Source: Haloferax marinisediminis (GTDB lineage Archaea; Halobacteriota; Halobacteria; Halobacteriales; Haloferacaceae). From it: a DNA stretch of 64,000 bases. Positions 6,169-15,013 of this stretch are shown here, in pieces; position 1 is the stretch's first letter; each line of letters starts with the position of its first letter. The notes below the pieces were generated by a model, which did no database searches, had not been told where the DNA came from, and saw only the letters and a program-made list of their open reading frames with translations. Location: assembly GCF_009674585.1 (NCBI RefSeq), contig NZ_WKJP01000001.1, positions 248,001 to 312,000 on the forward strand. Direction: 5' to 3'. The position numbers were made by a program, and so were the translations under genes.

Positions 6169-9045
6169 TTATTCGAGGTGGACTGCGGGGCGGAACGGAA
6201 TCGCCTTCGACGCGCGGTCGGCCGGGTCGACGATGTCCGCGTCGTCTTCGACGTACACCTCGACGTCGGCGTCGAACTCACGCGCGAGGAAGTCGGCAGC
6301 ACGCTCGTAGGTCGCCGCCTCGTCGAGGTCGATCTGGGCGCGAAGCGCCGACTCGTCTCGGCCACGCGTCTGACTCACGAGGTCCTGTACGAGGTCGTTG
6401 ACGGCGTTCCCTTTCTCGCGGAGGTCGGGGTCCTGCATGACCTGTCCCATGATTGCGCCGACGTTGTCGCCGTTGTCGACGACCGTCTCGAACACGTCGC
6501 GCTTCCAGTCAGCGGCGACGTAGACACGGAGCGTCTCGGGGTCCGAGTCAGTAACGTCGATGATGTCACGGATGTCTTCGGTCAGGCGTTCGACCTGCTG
6601 TTCTTCGAGTTCGACGGTCTCGTCGTCGAACTCCGCGTCCGGTTCTGGCCACGGTGCGTCCTCGGCCGGCGTGCCGGTCAACTGCTCGTGGAGTTCGTTC
6701 GTCATGAACGGGATGAACGGTGCGAGCAGGCGCAGACGTGTCTCGAGGACGGTTCGAAGCGTCCACTTCGCGGCGGGGCGGTCGAGGTCGGTCCGACGGC
6801 GGTACCAGCGCAGGTCCTCTTCGAAGTTGTAGAAGGCGGCCTGACTGGCCGACCGGGTCTCGGATTCGTCCATCGCCTCGGTCACGTCACGGACCGTGTC
6901 CTGAAGCTTCGACAGGAGCCATCGGTCGATGGTCTCCAGTTCGGGTCGGTCTTCTGGACCGGGGTCGGCGATAATCTCCTGTGCGCGGTTCCAGAAGCGT
7001 TCGAGCTGGTTGTGGACCGACCCGACGAGGTCGTCGCGCCAGTCGTAATCCTGCCACGGTTCGGCGGAGTTGAGCAGGAAGAAGCGCACGGTGTCCGCAC
7101 CGTACGTGCTGATGGCCTCGCCGGGGAGGACGACGTGGCCCTTCGAGGACGACATCTTCTCGCCTTCGAGCAGGCCCATACCCATGATGACGATGCCCTG
7201 TGGCCACTGTGGCTGGTCGAACAGTTCTCCGTGGTGGAACTGGTAGAACGTCAGGTGGTTCGTGATGAGGTCGTTCGCGGAGAACCGGTAGTCCACTGGG
7301 TACCAGTAGTCCCACTCTTCACGCAGTTCGAGGGCGCGCTCGTCGGCCTCGTCGGCCGCTTCGGGGCCGTAGAACAGCGTGTCGAAGAAGTCCTGCGTGA
7401 GTTCTTCGGTCGGGATGTCCTGCAGGCGGTGGGCGATGGTGTAGTACGCCATGTAGATCGTCGAGTCCGAAAGCGGCTCGATGACGAACTGGTCGTCCCA
7501 CGGCAGGCGAGTGCCCAGACCGTAGTTGCGGATACACGGCCACCCGTTCAGCCAGTCGATGGTGTGGTGGTACTCGTCGCGAGTGTTCGACGGGATAGCG
7601 TCGAGGCCGTCGGCCACGTCGTGTGCAATCTGCTTCCAGTCTTCGTCGTCGTACGACAGGAACCACGTGTCCTGTTCGGCGACGACGACGTCGCCACCAC
7701 AGCGGCAGACGACTTCCTCGGAGAACTCCTGCATCACGTCGAACTGGCCGGCGTCGACGCCGTCGGCCTTGAACTCGTCGCGAACTTCCTCGACGAGGCC
7801 GCCGGCATAGTCGCCGTAGAACTCTTTCAGGCGACCAGCGTGGAACTCCTTGTTGTAGAGGTCCTTCGTCGCCTTCTCCAGTGCGGGGTCGTCAGACGAC
7901 TCGATGCCGCGGTTCTCGACTGCCGACTTCGCGGGAATCTCGCCGTACTCGTCGTCCTCGGAGTCGATGTCGAGGATTGGAATCGGCTCGATGTCGGCCA
8001 CGTCGGCGGCGTCGATGCCGAACGATTCGAGGTAGTCCGTGTCGGCTTTCGCCTCTTGCAGGGCGACGTAGTCGTCGGGGCTGTGTGCCGGGACGGACAT
8101 GACGACACCCGTCGCGTTGTCGGCGTCGACGAACTCTGCGGGCAGGACGAGTACCTCGTCACCAGTGACGGGGTTCTCGACGAACTGGCCGACGAGTTCG
8201 GAGCCTTCGACAGTGTCCAGAATCTCGACGTCGCGGGCCTGGTACTCCAGTTTCGCCGCTCCGTACTCGGAGAGGAACCACGTCTCGCCTTCCACGTCGG
8301 CGAAGACGTAGGTCGCTTCGGGGTCGATGTAGGCGTTCGTCACACCGTGGACCGTCTCGGGGCGCAGCGTCGCCATCGGGACGACGACGGACTCGCCGTC
8401 GCGCTCCCAACCGAAGCGGACGAGCGTGTACTCCTGGAACTCCGCCTCTTCGCCTTCGAGCAGGTCGTGGGTCGTAACTGGCTGTTCTTCGTTCGTACAG
8501 AACTTGACGGGGTGGAGGCCTTTCTCCAGTCGGCCGCGCTCGCGCAGTGTCCGGTACTGCCACTCGATGAACTTCGAGTAGCGCTCGTCGTTCGTCGTGA
8601 ACTCACGACGCCAGTCGACAGAGAGACCGAGCGACTGCATCCCCTTCTTGTAGTGCTCTTCGATGAAGTAGCGTGCCCACCCCATCGGCGTCTCCAGGTC
8701 AGAAAGCGTGTCTTCCGAGACGTTGTAGGTGTCTTTGAGGACGGACAGCTGCTTCTCTTCGCCCTTCTTCAGTCGCTCGACCGCGCCGATAATCGGCGTG
8801 CCGGTGACGTGCCAGGCGATGGGGAACAACACGTTGTCGCCCTGCTGACGCCGGTATCGAGCGTACACGTCGGGAACCGTGTAGGTTCGTGCGTGCCCGA
8901 TGTGCATCCCTCCGCTCGGATACGGATACGGAACTGTGACGAACGTCGCGTCGTCGGCATCTGCGTCCGGGTCGGCCTCGTATCGGCCGGACTCGGACCA
9001 GCGCTCCCGCCAACGCGCTTCGAGTTCCTGCGGGTCGTAGTCCAT
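6169..9045 (-). CDS. leuS: leucyl-tRNA synthetase
   Basis: This class I aminoacyl-tRNA synthetase charges tRNA-Leu. The 958-residue protein has the HIGH-type motif in PYPSGGMHIGHAR near residue 40. A large CP1 editing domain follows, then a Cys pair in VVCRCGG, and the KMSKS-type motif EKMSSSKG, followed by an anticodon-binding domain. The C terminus reads PFRPAVHLE. The ATG at 9045 (MDYDPQELE) fits the family and lies about 28 bases from a TATA-like element. The longer upstream frame is not credible. The frame on the other strand across this gene is a high-GC shadow. Confidence 0.96.
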   Translation of the reverse strand: MDYDPQELEARWRERWSESGRYEADPDADADDATFVTVPYPYPSGGMHIGHARTYTVPDVYARYRRQQGDNVLFPIAWHVTGTPIIGAVERLKKGEEKQLSVLKDTYNVSEDTLSDLETPMGWARYFIEEHYKKGMQSLGLSVDWRREFTTNDERYSKFIEWQYRTLRERGRLEKGLHPVKFCTNEEQPVTTHDLLEGEEAEFQEYTLVRFGWERDGESVVVPMATLRPETVHGVTNAYIDPEATYVFADVEGETWFLSEYGAAKLEYQARDVEILDTVEGSELVGQFVENPVTGDEVLVLPAEFVDADNATGVVMSVPAHSPDDYVALQEAKADTDYLESFGIDAADVADIEPIPILDIDSEDDEYGEIPAKSAVENRGIESSDDPALEKATKDLYNKEFHAGRLKEFYGDYAGGLVEEVRDEFKADGVDAGQFDVMQEFSEEVVCRCGGDVVVAEQDTWFLSYDDEDWKQIAHDVADGLDAIPSNTRDEYHHTIDWLNGWPCIRNYGLGTRLPWDDQFVIEPLSDSTIYMAYYTIAHRLQDIPTEELTQDFFDTLFYGPEAADEADERALELREEWDYWYPVDYRFSANDLITNHLTFYQFHHGELFDQPQWPQGIVIMGMGLLEGEKMSSSKGHVVLPGEAISTYGADTVRFFLLNSAEPWQDYDWRDDLVGSVHNQLERFWNRAQEIIADPGPEDRPELETIDRWLLSKLQDTVRDVTEAMDESETRSASQAAFYNFEEDLRWYRRRTDLDRPAAKWTLRTVLETRLRLLAPFIPFMTNELHEQLTGTPAEDAPWPEPDAEFDDETVELEEQQVERLTEDIRDIIDVTDSDPETLRVYVAADWKRDVFETVVDNGDNVGAIMGQVMQDPDLREKGNAVNDLVQDLVSQTRGRDESALRAQIDLDEAATYERAADFLAREFDADVEVYVEDDADIVDPADRASKAIPFRPAVHLE

Positions 9046-9069
9046 ATCCGTGGTAGTGGTACGCCGACC

Positions 9070-9077
9070 TAAAATAA
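9070..9077 (-). promoter_or_regulatory. TATA box for leuS
   Basis: The minus strand reads TTATTTTA here, 25-32 bases upstream of the leuS ATG, which predicts a leaderless transcript. Confidence 0.45.
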
Positions 9078-9330
9078 CTCCTATACTCGACTTCCCGCTC
9101 TGTCTGATTGCGGCACATATTGCCACAAGTTAGCACGTGTGAAAGGGCATGAATACTTCGCAGTGAAACGTCGAGCGTCGGCCAGCGAGCGTCAAACATC
9201 GGTGTGACGAGAGAAGCGTGACGACAGAACAGCGACGACAGCGTCGAAAAGAACAGAGACGACAGTCTCAGAAAATTGAACCCCCGTTCGGCGCGTCCCA
9301 ACCTGAACGAGCAGAACGACCCACCTCGTC

Positions 9331-9807
9331 TCAGTCGATGTCGATGCGGTGGGAGTCGTCGGGCGTCACGTCCATCTTTGGAAGCTCGACGGTGAGGACG
9401 CCGTTGTGGTACGAGGCCGAAGCGTTCTCTTCGTCGACCATCTCGGGGAGACGGAGCGTGCGTCGAGCGGACTGCTGGCGGCGTTCGCGGCGGAGGTATT
9501 CGCCCTCACCACGTTCTTCGGTCACTTCGCGCTTCGCGTCGATGGTCAGCGTGCGGTTGGCGATCGAGAGAGAGATGTCCTCTTTCTCGTAGCCGGGGAG
9601 GTCAGCAGAGAGCACGAGTTTGTCGTCGTAGTCCGAGATATCGACGGCCATGTCGTGCATGCGTGGGGTGGGCATCATGCCCGAGCGGTCGAACTGGTGG
9701 CCCATCTCGTCGAATTGGCGAGAGAGTCGTTCGAACAGTTCTTCGATGTCTTCGAATGGGTTAGTGCGGCGCATCATCGGTAATTCACCGAGAGATAGTG
9801 ACGCCAT
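9331..9807 (-). CDS. Hsp20/alpha-crystallin small heat-shock protein
   Basis: This is an ATP-independent holdase chaperone. The alpha-crystallin domain runs from about MAVDISDYDDKLVLSADLPG to GVLTVELPKMD, with the conserved GVLTVELPK near the end. The acidic N terminus reads NPFEDIEELFERLSRQFDEM. The start is uncertain. The ATG at 9807 (MASLSLGELP) suits the TATA at 9833-9840 as a leaderless start. Tandem ATGs at 9777/9774 (MMRRTNPFED) have a GGTGA-like ribosome site. A further in-frame start at 9843 would lie inside the promoter. A second Hsp20 gene lies upstream on the same strand. Confidence 0.92.
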   Translation of the reverse strand: MASLSLGELPMMRRTNPFEDIEELFERLSRQFDEMGHQFDRSGMMPTPRMHDMAVDISDYDDKLVLSADLPGYEKEDISLSIANRTLTIDAKREVTEERGEGEYLRRERRQQSARRTLRLPEMVDEENASASYHNGVLTVELPKMDVTPDDSHRIDID

Positions 9808-9832
9808 CTGAGGAGATAACCATTTCCGGAAA

Positions 9833-9840
9833 TAGTATAG
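9833..9840 (-). promoter_or_regulatory. TATA box for first hsp20
   Basis: The minus strand reads CTATACTA 26-33 bases before the ATG at 9807. It lies in an AT-rich pocket typical of heat-shock promoters. Confidence 0.45.
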
Positions 9841-9891
9841 CAAATAGCACGCTCAGCACCGCTACCCCTCGTTTTCAGAAAAACAGCGTCG

Positions 9892-10302
9892 TTATTCGAT
9901 GTCGATGCTGCGCGAGTCGTCGGCATCCGGTTCCGCCTTCGGCAGTGTGACGGTGAGAACGCCGTTTCGGTACGAGGCGGTGACCTCGTCGCGCTTGACT
10001 TCTGCCGGAAGGGTGAGCGACCGGGAAACCGACCGCTGGGTTCGCTCGTGTCGGATGTAGTTTTCTTCGTCCACGTCGGTGGATGCCTCGCGTTCGGCGG
10101 CGATAGAGAGCTGTCGGCCGCGCACGCTCACGTTGAGGTCGTCTTTTTCGAATCCGGGTAGGTCGGCGACGACTTCGATGGTCTCGTCGGCGTCGAGGAC
10201 GTCGATGGAGATGTCTTGGAATCGGGTGAGGCCGGAGTCCTCGAAGGAGCGGCCCATCCGGTCGAACAGGTCTTCTATCTCGTCGAATGGATTTCGTTGC
10301 AT
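9892..10302 (-). CDS. second Hsp20/alpha-crystallin small heat-shock protein
   Basis: This 136-residue paralogue of the neighbouring Hsp20 starts MQRNPFDEIEDLFDRMGRSF. It carries the alpha-crystallin core from ISIDVLDADETIEVVADLPG to GVLTVTLPKAEPD and the same SIDIE ending style. It differs from its neighbour in having a shorter N-terminal arm. The ATG at 10302 follows directly from family alignment, since the longer frame upstream is a shadow of pheA. The two genes are separated by about 85 bases that carry the other gene's own TATA element, so they are probably separately promoted. Confidence 0.93.
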   Translation of the reverse strand: MQRNPFDEIEDLFDRMGRSFEDSGLTRFQDISIDVLDADETIEVVADLPGFEKDDLNVSVRGRQLSIAAEREASTDVDEENYIRHERTQRSVSRSLTLPAEVKRDEVTASYRNGVLTVTLPKAEPDADDSRSIDIE

Positions 10303-10426
10303 ACGTCTCAGTGTACGGCTGGGACGGCAAAGAAAGATGTGGCCACCCTCACATGTTGGAGGCAAGCCAACGGATTGGGGAGACCACGCCACGGGAGCGA
10401 ACACCGCGAGCGATATCGGTCGCGTG

Positions 10427-11233
10427 TCAGTACAGGACGTGCCGCGTATCGTACGACCCGAGGACGCGAACCCACCCGTTCCGGGCGATACCTTCGACTT
10501 CCTCGACTGCCTTCTGCAGTCGTTCTTCGTAGAGCCCGGCGTCGGCGTCGATGTGGAAGAGATAGTCACCGAGACGGTTGCCGCTCGGCCGTGACTCGAT
10601 TCGCGAGAGGTTGATATCTCGCTCGGCGAACGCTTCGAGGAGTTCGAGGAGCAAGCCGGGGTAGTTGGCGTTCGGGTAGACCACGAGCGACGTCTTCCCA
10701 CCGGCGTCGGACCGTGCGGACTCGGGGGCGACGACGAGGAAGCGCGTCGCGTTCGACGACCGGTCCTGGATGTCTTCTGCGATAATCTTCAGGTCGTCGC
10801 CAGCATTATCAGGGTGGCCGATACCCGCGACCGTCGGGTCGGCACGTGCGCGTTCGACGCCACGAGCGGTACTCGCGACTGCTTCGAGCGTCACGTTGGG
10901 GTAGTTCTCGTCGAGGTAGGTGCGACACTGGGCGAGTGCCTGCGAGTGACTCGCGACGACGTCGAAGTCATCGCCCTGCGCCAAGAGCGCGTGGCGAATG
11001 GGCGTCACAATCTCTTGGACGACACTCACGTCGGAGTTTGCGACAGCGTCCAGACTCTCGGTGACACTGCCTTCGATACTGTTCTCGATGGGGACGACGC
11101 CTCGCTCGAACGAGCCATCGGCGACTGCATCGACGATGGAGGTGACCGATTCGCGGAAGGCGACGTCGTCGGCGACGGCGCGGGCGGCGCGGTGAGAGTA
11201 GGTGCCCGCCGGGCCGAGCGTGACTGCCTGCAT
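10427..11233 (-). CDS. pheA: prephenate dehydratase
   Basis: The enzyme converts prephenate to phenylpyruvate in phenylalanine biosynthesis. The 268-residue protein begins MQAVTLGPAGTYSHRAARAV. It has the catalytic-domain motif ATRFLVVA near residue 170 and a C-terminal ACT domain with the Phe-binding IESRPSG motif. The ACT domain usually gives feedback inhibition by phenylalanine. There is no fused chorismate mutase, which is the standard archaeal arrangement. The ATG at 11233 is followed at once by the homology. A weak TATA (CCTTTTG) lies about 25 bases upstream. Confidence 0.95.
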   Translation of the reverse strand: MQAVTLGPAGTYSHRAARAVADDVAFRESVTSIVDAVADGSFERGVVPIENSIEGSVTESLDAVANSDVSVVQEIVTPIRHALLAQGDDFDVVASHSQALAQCRTYLDENYPNVTLEAVASTARGVERARADPTVAGIGHPDNAGDDLKIIAEDIQDRSSNATRFLVVAPESARSDAGGKTSLVVYPNANYPGLLLELLEAFAERDINLSRIESRPSGNRLGDYLFHIDADAGLYEERLQKAVEEVEGIARNGWVRVLGSYDTRHVLY

Positions 11234-11316
11234 GGTGCCACCTTCACGCACGGACGACAAAAGGCCGTCGGGGGAGGCAGATTCGACCGACGGCCCTCAC
11301 AAAAGGCAGATTCGAC

Positions 11317-11976
11317 CTATCGGTCGGCGCAGAACTCGACGAAGTTGCGGAGGATAGTCAGTCCGGTCTCACCGGACTTCTCGGGGTGGAACTGGGTCCC
11401 GAAGACCGTCCCTTCCTCGTTGGCGACGACGGCCGGGAACTCGACGCCGTAATCTGTCGTGGCGACGATGGCGTTCTCGTCGTCCGGGTCGGCGTAGTAG
11501 GAGTGGACGAAGTACGCGTACTCGCCATCCACGCCCTCGACGATGGGGTGGTCGCGCTGAACGTTCAGTTCGTTCCATCCCATGTGCGGTACCTTCTGGC
11601 CTTCGGCGAAGCGGACGTTCCGGCCGGGGATGAAGTCGAGGCCTTCGACTTCGCCCTCGCCCGCGTGGTCTGCTTCCTCAGAAGAGGTGAGGAGCATCTG
11701 CATCCCGAGACAGATGCCGAATATCGGCGTACCAGCGTCGGCGGCCGCCGCGAGCGGTTCGCGGAACGGACCTGCGTTTTCCATCCCTTCAGAGAAGGCA
11801 CCGACGCCGGGGAGAACGATACCGTCTGCGTCTTCGAAGTCGGCCGGGTCGTCCGAGATGACGACGTTCGCGCCCGCACGTTCGAGGCCGCGCATGGCGC
11901 TTCGGAGGTTGCCGAGGCCGTAGTCGACCATCACCACGTCGGCGAGGGTCTCCTCAGACGCCTGTGTCGTGCTCAT
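11317..11976 (-). CDS. hisH: imidazole glycerol phosphate synthase subunit HisH
   Basis: This is the glutaminase subunit that feeds ammonia to HisF in histidine biosynthesis. The class I glutamine amidotransferase fold has nucleophile Cys89 in GICLGMQ, an oxyanion motif GVGAFSEGM, the family signature KVPHMGWNEL, and the catalytic His and Glu in QFHPEKSGE. The 219-residue length is normal. About ten extra N-terminal residues precede the first strand. His genes are scattered here, with hisE lying about 8 kb away on the other strand. Confidence 0.95.
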   Translation of the reverse strand: MSTTQASEETLADVVMVDYGLGNLRSAMRGLERAGANVVISDDPADFEDADGIVLPGVGAFSEGMENAGPFREPLAAAADAGTPIFGICLGMQMLLTSSEEADHAGEGEVEGLDFIPGRNVRFAEGQKVPHMGWNELNVQRDHPIVEGVDGEYAYFVHSYYADPDDENAIVATTDYGVEFPAVVANEEGTVFGTQFHPEKSGETGLTILRNFVEFCADR

Positions 11977-12099
11977 ACTCGTCTTTCGGAGGGCGTGGGC
12001 AAGTGAGTTTCCGTCTCGGCGACCGTCGCGGATTCGGCAGAATCGACCGACAGTTCTCTGTTTTCTTAGAGAGCAAGCGCTAGAATGTTGTATTTACAT

Positions 12100-12107
12100 A
12101 TTTATAC
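12100..12107 (+). promoter_or_regulatory. TATA box for the phnD-type operon
   Basis: ATTTATAC sits in a strongly AT-rich block (12088-12120). The expected transcription start is near 12130, leaving a short leader before the ATG at 12163. The AT-rich block is the likely place for regulator binding. Confidence 0.45.
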
Positions 12108-12162
12108 GTAGAAAAAATAGGAAGACTTAACCTCAAACTAACTGAGTTTCATCACGAACAAC

Positions 12163-13128
12163 ATGTCTTCACGGCGAAATTTCCTCAAGAAGGCTGGTGC
12201 CGCAGGGGCACTCGGCATGGCGGGGCTCAGTGGGTGTATCGGAAGCATCGGTGGCGGAGAAGACTCTGTGACGTTCCTTCTGACGCCATCAGAGTCGGAC
12301 GTCGACATCAAACAACAGTACCAACCGCTCTTCGAGTACCTCGAAAGTGAGGCGAGCGTCACGGTCGAATCCGAAGTCGCCGCCGACTACGCCGCCGTCT
12401 ATCAGGCGTTCAAGTCCGGACAGGCAGACCTCGCGGACTCGTCGCCGACGATTGCTATTCAGGGCGGAAACGAAGGCGTGACCGAGGTCATGGGCATCCG
12501 CGTCGCATACGGTGCGGCGAAGTACTTCTCGCTCATGACGACGACACCCGACAGCGGCATCGAAGAACTCACCGACCTCGAAGGAGAGACAGTCGCGTTC
12601 GCAGACCGACTCTCGACGAGTGGGTCGCTCTTCCCGCTGTACATGCTCAAGGAAGCGGGTCTGGACACGGGCAGCGCACCCGACGGCGAACCGGTCGACT
12701 TCACCGGCCAGTGGTCCGACCACTCCACTGCACGCGAGACGCTCGTCAACCGCGACGAAGTCGTCGCAGCGGGTACCGGCGCGTTCTCCGTCGCCCCACA
12801 CGTCCCCGAAGACCAGTTCCCACAGCAGTTCCTCGACATCTCCGCCGAAAACGACGGCGACCTGGGGACTGCCGAACCGCAACTCGACCTGCTCGCGGCA
12901 TCTGACCCGATTCCACGCGCACCCATAATCGTCCGCTCGGAACTCGAATCGGGGATGAAGTCGACCCTCACAGACGCCCTCACGAGCGTCACGCAGGACG
13001 ACCTCATCAACGAGGATCTCGGCGAGGACCAGCAGCTCTGGTTCACCGGCGTCGAGCCTGGCACGGTCGAAGACTACGAACCGATTCAGAACGTCATCGA
13101 CACGCTGGGCATCACGCTCGGACAGTAG
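12163..13128 (+). CDS. phnD: phosphonate/phosphite-type ABC transporter substrate-binding lipoprotein
   Basis: This periplasm-equivalent binding protein captures a phosphonate, phosphite or phosphate-like anion outside the membrane. The N terminus MSSRRNFLKKAG is a twin-arginine signal. LSGC forms a lipobox, so it is probably a Tat-exported lipoprotein anchored by Cys26. The PhnD-type fold follows, with TFLLTPSESDVDIKQQYQPL, DLADSSPTIAI and GETVAFADRLSTSGSLFPLY. It heads a three-gene importer with the ATPase and permease. No C-P lyase genes are in the window, so the substrate is inferred only. Confidence 0.88.
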   Translation: MSSRRNFLKKAGAAGALGMAGLSGCIGSIGGGEDSVTFLLTPSESDVDIKQQYQPLFEYLESEASVTVESEVAADYAAVYQAFKSGQADLADSSPTIAIQGGNEGVTEVMGIRVAYGAAKYFSLMTTTPDSGIEELTDLEGETVAFADRLSTSGSLFPLYMLKEAGLDTGSAPDGEPVDFTGQWSDHSTARETLVNRDEVVAAGTGAFSVAPHVPEDQFPQQFLDISAENDGDLGTAEPQLDLLAASDPIPRAPIIVRSELESGMKSTLTDALTSVTQDDLINEDLGEDQQLWFTGVEPGTVEDYEPIQNVIDTLGITLGQ

Positions 13129-13213
13129 TCAACAGACCAGAAATTCAATTGCAGTATTATTTTGGCGACTCCCCACCCACGATGGGAGAACGCGGGAAGT
13201 CCGCCGGCACACC

Positions 13214-13969
13214 ATGAGTACCATCGAAGTACGTAACCTCACGAAAGCGTTCGGCGACGTCCGAGCGTTGGACGACGTCTCCTTCACGATCGAGGACGGC
13301 GAATTCGCCGTGCTCCTCGGTCAGTCCGGGGCAGGGAAGTCCACGCTTCTTCGTTGTCTGAACGGGATAACAAAGCCCACGTCGGGCGAAATCCGAATCG
13401 ACGGTGAACCAGTCTCTGGCCCACGCAACGACGTTGCGATGATTTTCCAGCAACACTACGTCCTCGGGCAACTGAGCGCGTACGGAAACGCGCTCACTGG
13501 CGCACTCAACCGCACCTCGTTCCTGCGCAGTCTCGTCGGGTGGCACTCCCGACCCGACAAACTAGAAGCGCTCAACGCACTGGAGACGGTTGGACTGCTG
13601 GACAAGGCCAACCAGCGAACTCGAAACATGAGCGGTGGACAACAACAGCGCGTCGGCATCGCCCGTGCGCTCGTCCAACGACCGAGTCTCCTCCTCGCAG
13701 ACGAACCCGTCGCCAGTCTCGACCCAGCGAGCGCCGAGACAGTGATGGGCTACATCCGAAGCGCTGCCAAAGAGCGTGACCTCTCGACGCTCGCGAGTCT
13801 CCATCAGGTCAACCTCGCCCGCGAGTTCGGCGAACGGTTCCTCGCCCTCCGTGACGGGAAACTCGTCTTCGACGGCTACCGAGAAGACCTGACGGTCGAC
13901 ATCATCGACCGCATCTACGGCGACGTCCAGACACAGGACATCCGAGAAGGCACGGAGGCACACGTATGA
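13214..13969 (+). CDS. phnC: phosphonate-type ABC transporter ATP-binding protein
   Basis: This ATPase powers the importer. Walker A is GQSGAGKST, the Q loop is in IFQQHY, the signature is MSGGQQQR, Walker B is LLLADEP followed by the D loop SLDP, and the switch His is in LHQVNLA. The 251 residues are normal for PhnC. It follows the binding-protein gene after 85 bases. Its stop overlaps the permease start in ATGA, so the two are translationally coupled. Confidence 0.92.
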   Translation: MSTIEVRNLTKAFGDVRALDDVSFTIEDGEFAVLLGQSGAGKSTLLRCLNGITKPTSGEIRIDGEPVSGPRNDVAMIFQQHYVLGQLSAYGNALTGALNRTSFLRSLVGWHSRPDKLEALNALETVGLLDKANQRTRNMSGGQQQRVGIARALVQRPSLLLADEPVASLDPASAETVMGYIRSAAKERDLSTLASLHQVNLAREFGERFLALRDGKLVFDGYREDLTVDIIDRIYGDVQTQDIREGTEAHV

Positions 13970-14943
13970 GCGACCGAGACACCACCAACTCGGGCGCTCG
14001 AACCGATGGCGGAACTGCGACGAGCAGACTCGACAGCGCACTTCGAAACATCACACTCACGAAGCGCATCAAGTGGGGGATGGCGTTCGTCCTCTCGCTC
14101 GTCTTTGGGTTCTTCTTCTTCCAAGCGCTCGCCGAGGTCGGGTTTTCGATCGCAGAGATCATCTACTACTGGCCGGAGTTCCAGGAAGCACTCGGCGAGT
14201 TCTTCCCGCGAACGTCGCTGTTCGGCGTGCTCCCGTTCGTCGACTTCGGTTCGTACTGGCAGTTCATCCAAGAGCGCAACCTGTTCGGCGCGGCCATCGT
14301 CACGCTGGCGATGGGCTTTGCCGGCACGATTCTCGGCATTCCCGGCGCACTCCTCCTCGGCGTGCTCGGGTCTGAACGCGTGACACCCTACCCGTTCAAC
14401 TTCATCTTCCGCGGGACGATGAGCGTCATCCGCGCCATCCCGGCACTCGTCTGGGCGCTCATCTACATCCCACTCGGCGGTGTCTCGCCGTTCACGGCGA
14501 CGCTCGCCATCGGCACCGACACGATGGGGAACCTCGGGCGACTGTTCACTGACGCGCTCGAAGAGGTGGAAGACGGCCCCATCGAAGCAATCGAATCGAC
14601 CGGTGCGAACCGCCGACAGACCGTCGTCTTCGGGATGCTCTCGCAGGTGTTCACGCCCTTCATCGCGTGGACGATGTACATCCTCGAAATCAACACCCGG
14701 ATTGCGGTCACGATGGGTCTCATCGGCGGTGGCGGTATCGGCTACATCCTGCAGACCCAGCGGAGTCTGTTCAAATACACGAACATGATGGCGACGATTC
14801 TCGTCATCTTCCTGCTCGTGGTCTCCGTCGAGTTCGTGAGCCAGCGCGTCCGCTCGTACATCCGCGGTGAAGAAGAAGGAACGAGTTTCCTCAAACTCGT
14901 CGTGGAGTTCCCACAGCGGATGGCCCGTTCGCTCTGGGAGTAA
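13966..14943 (+). CDS. phnE: phosphonate-type ABC transporter permease
   Basis: This is the membrane channel of the importer, 325 residues long. A soluble N-terminal segment precedes the first membrane helix (about residues 35-55). The binding-protein-dependent permease domain includes VIRAIPALVWALIY and the coupling region IEAIESTGANRRQTVVFGML. About six membrane helices are visible. The start codon overlaps the phnC stop. The downstream gene begins 70 bases later with its own T-rich element and looks unrelated. Confidence 0.92.
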   Translation: MSDRDTTNSGARTDGGTATSRLDSALRNITLTKRIKWGMAFVLSLVFGFFFFQALAEVGFSIAEIIYYWPEFQEALGEFFPRTSLFGVLPFVDFGSYWQFIQERNLFGAAIVTLAMGFAGTILGIPGALLLGVLGSERVTPYPFNFIFRGTMSVIRAIPALVWALIYIPLGGVSPFTATLAIGTDTMGNLGRLFTDALEEVEDGPIEAIESTGANRRQTVVFGMLSQVFTPFIAWTMYILEINTRIAVTMGLIGGGGIGYILQTQRSLFKYTNMMATILVIFLLVVSVEFVSQRVRSYIRGEEEGTSFLKLVVEFPQRMARSLWE

Positions 14944-15013
14944 CCTCGCACGACGAGAATCACCTCCCATCTCGCGGTACAGTTTTTTCGTCGTTGCGTA
15001 CGTCACCGAGCGT

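Noticed and set aside
6178-9072. 964-codon open frame on the plus strand across leuS
   Set aside because: It is antisense to a complete LeuS with all family motifs. Its product is Val/Asp/Arg-rich with no domain, the usual mirror frame of a high-GC acidic gene.
9808-9843. Longer start of the first Hsp20 at 9843
   Set aside because: That start lies within the promoter element. The extra residues (MLYYFRKWLSPQ) are not family-like.
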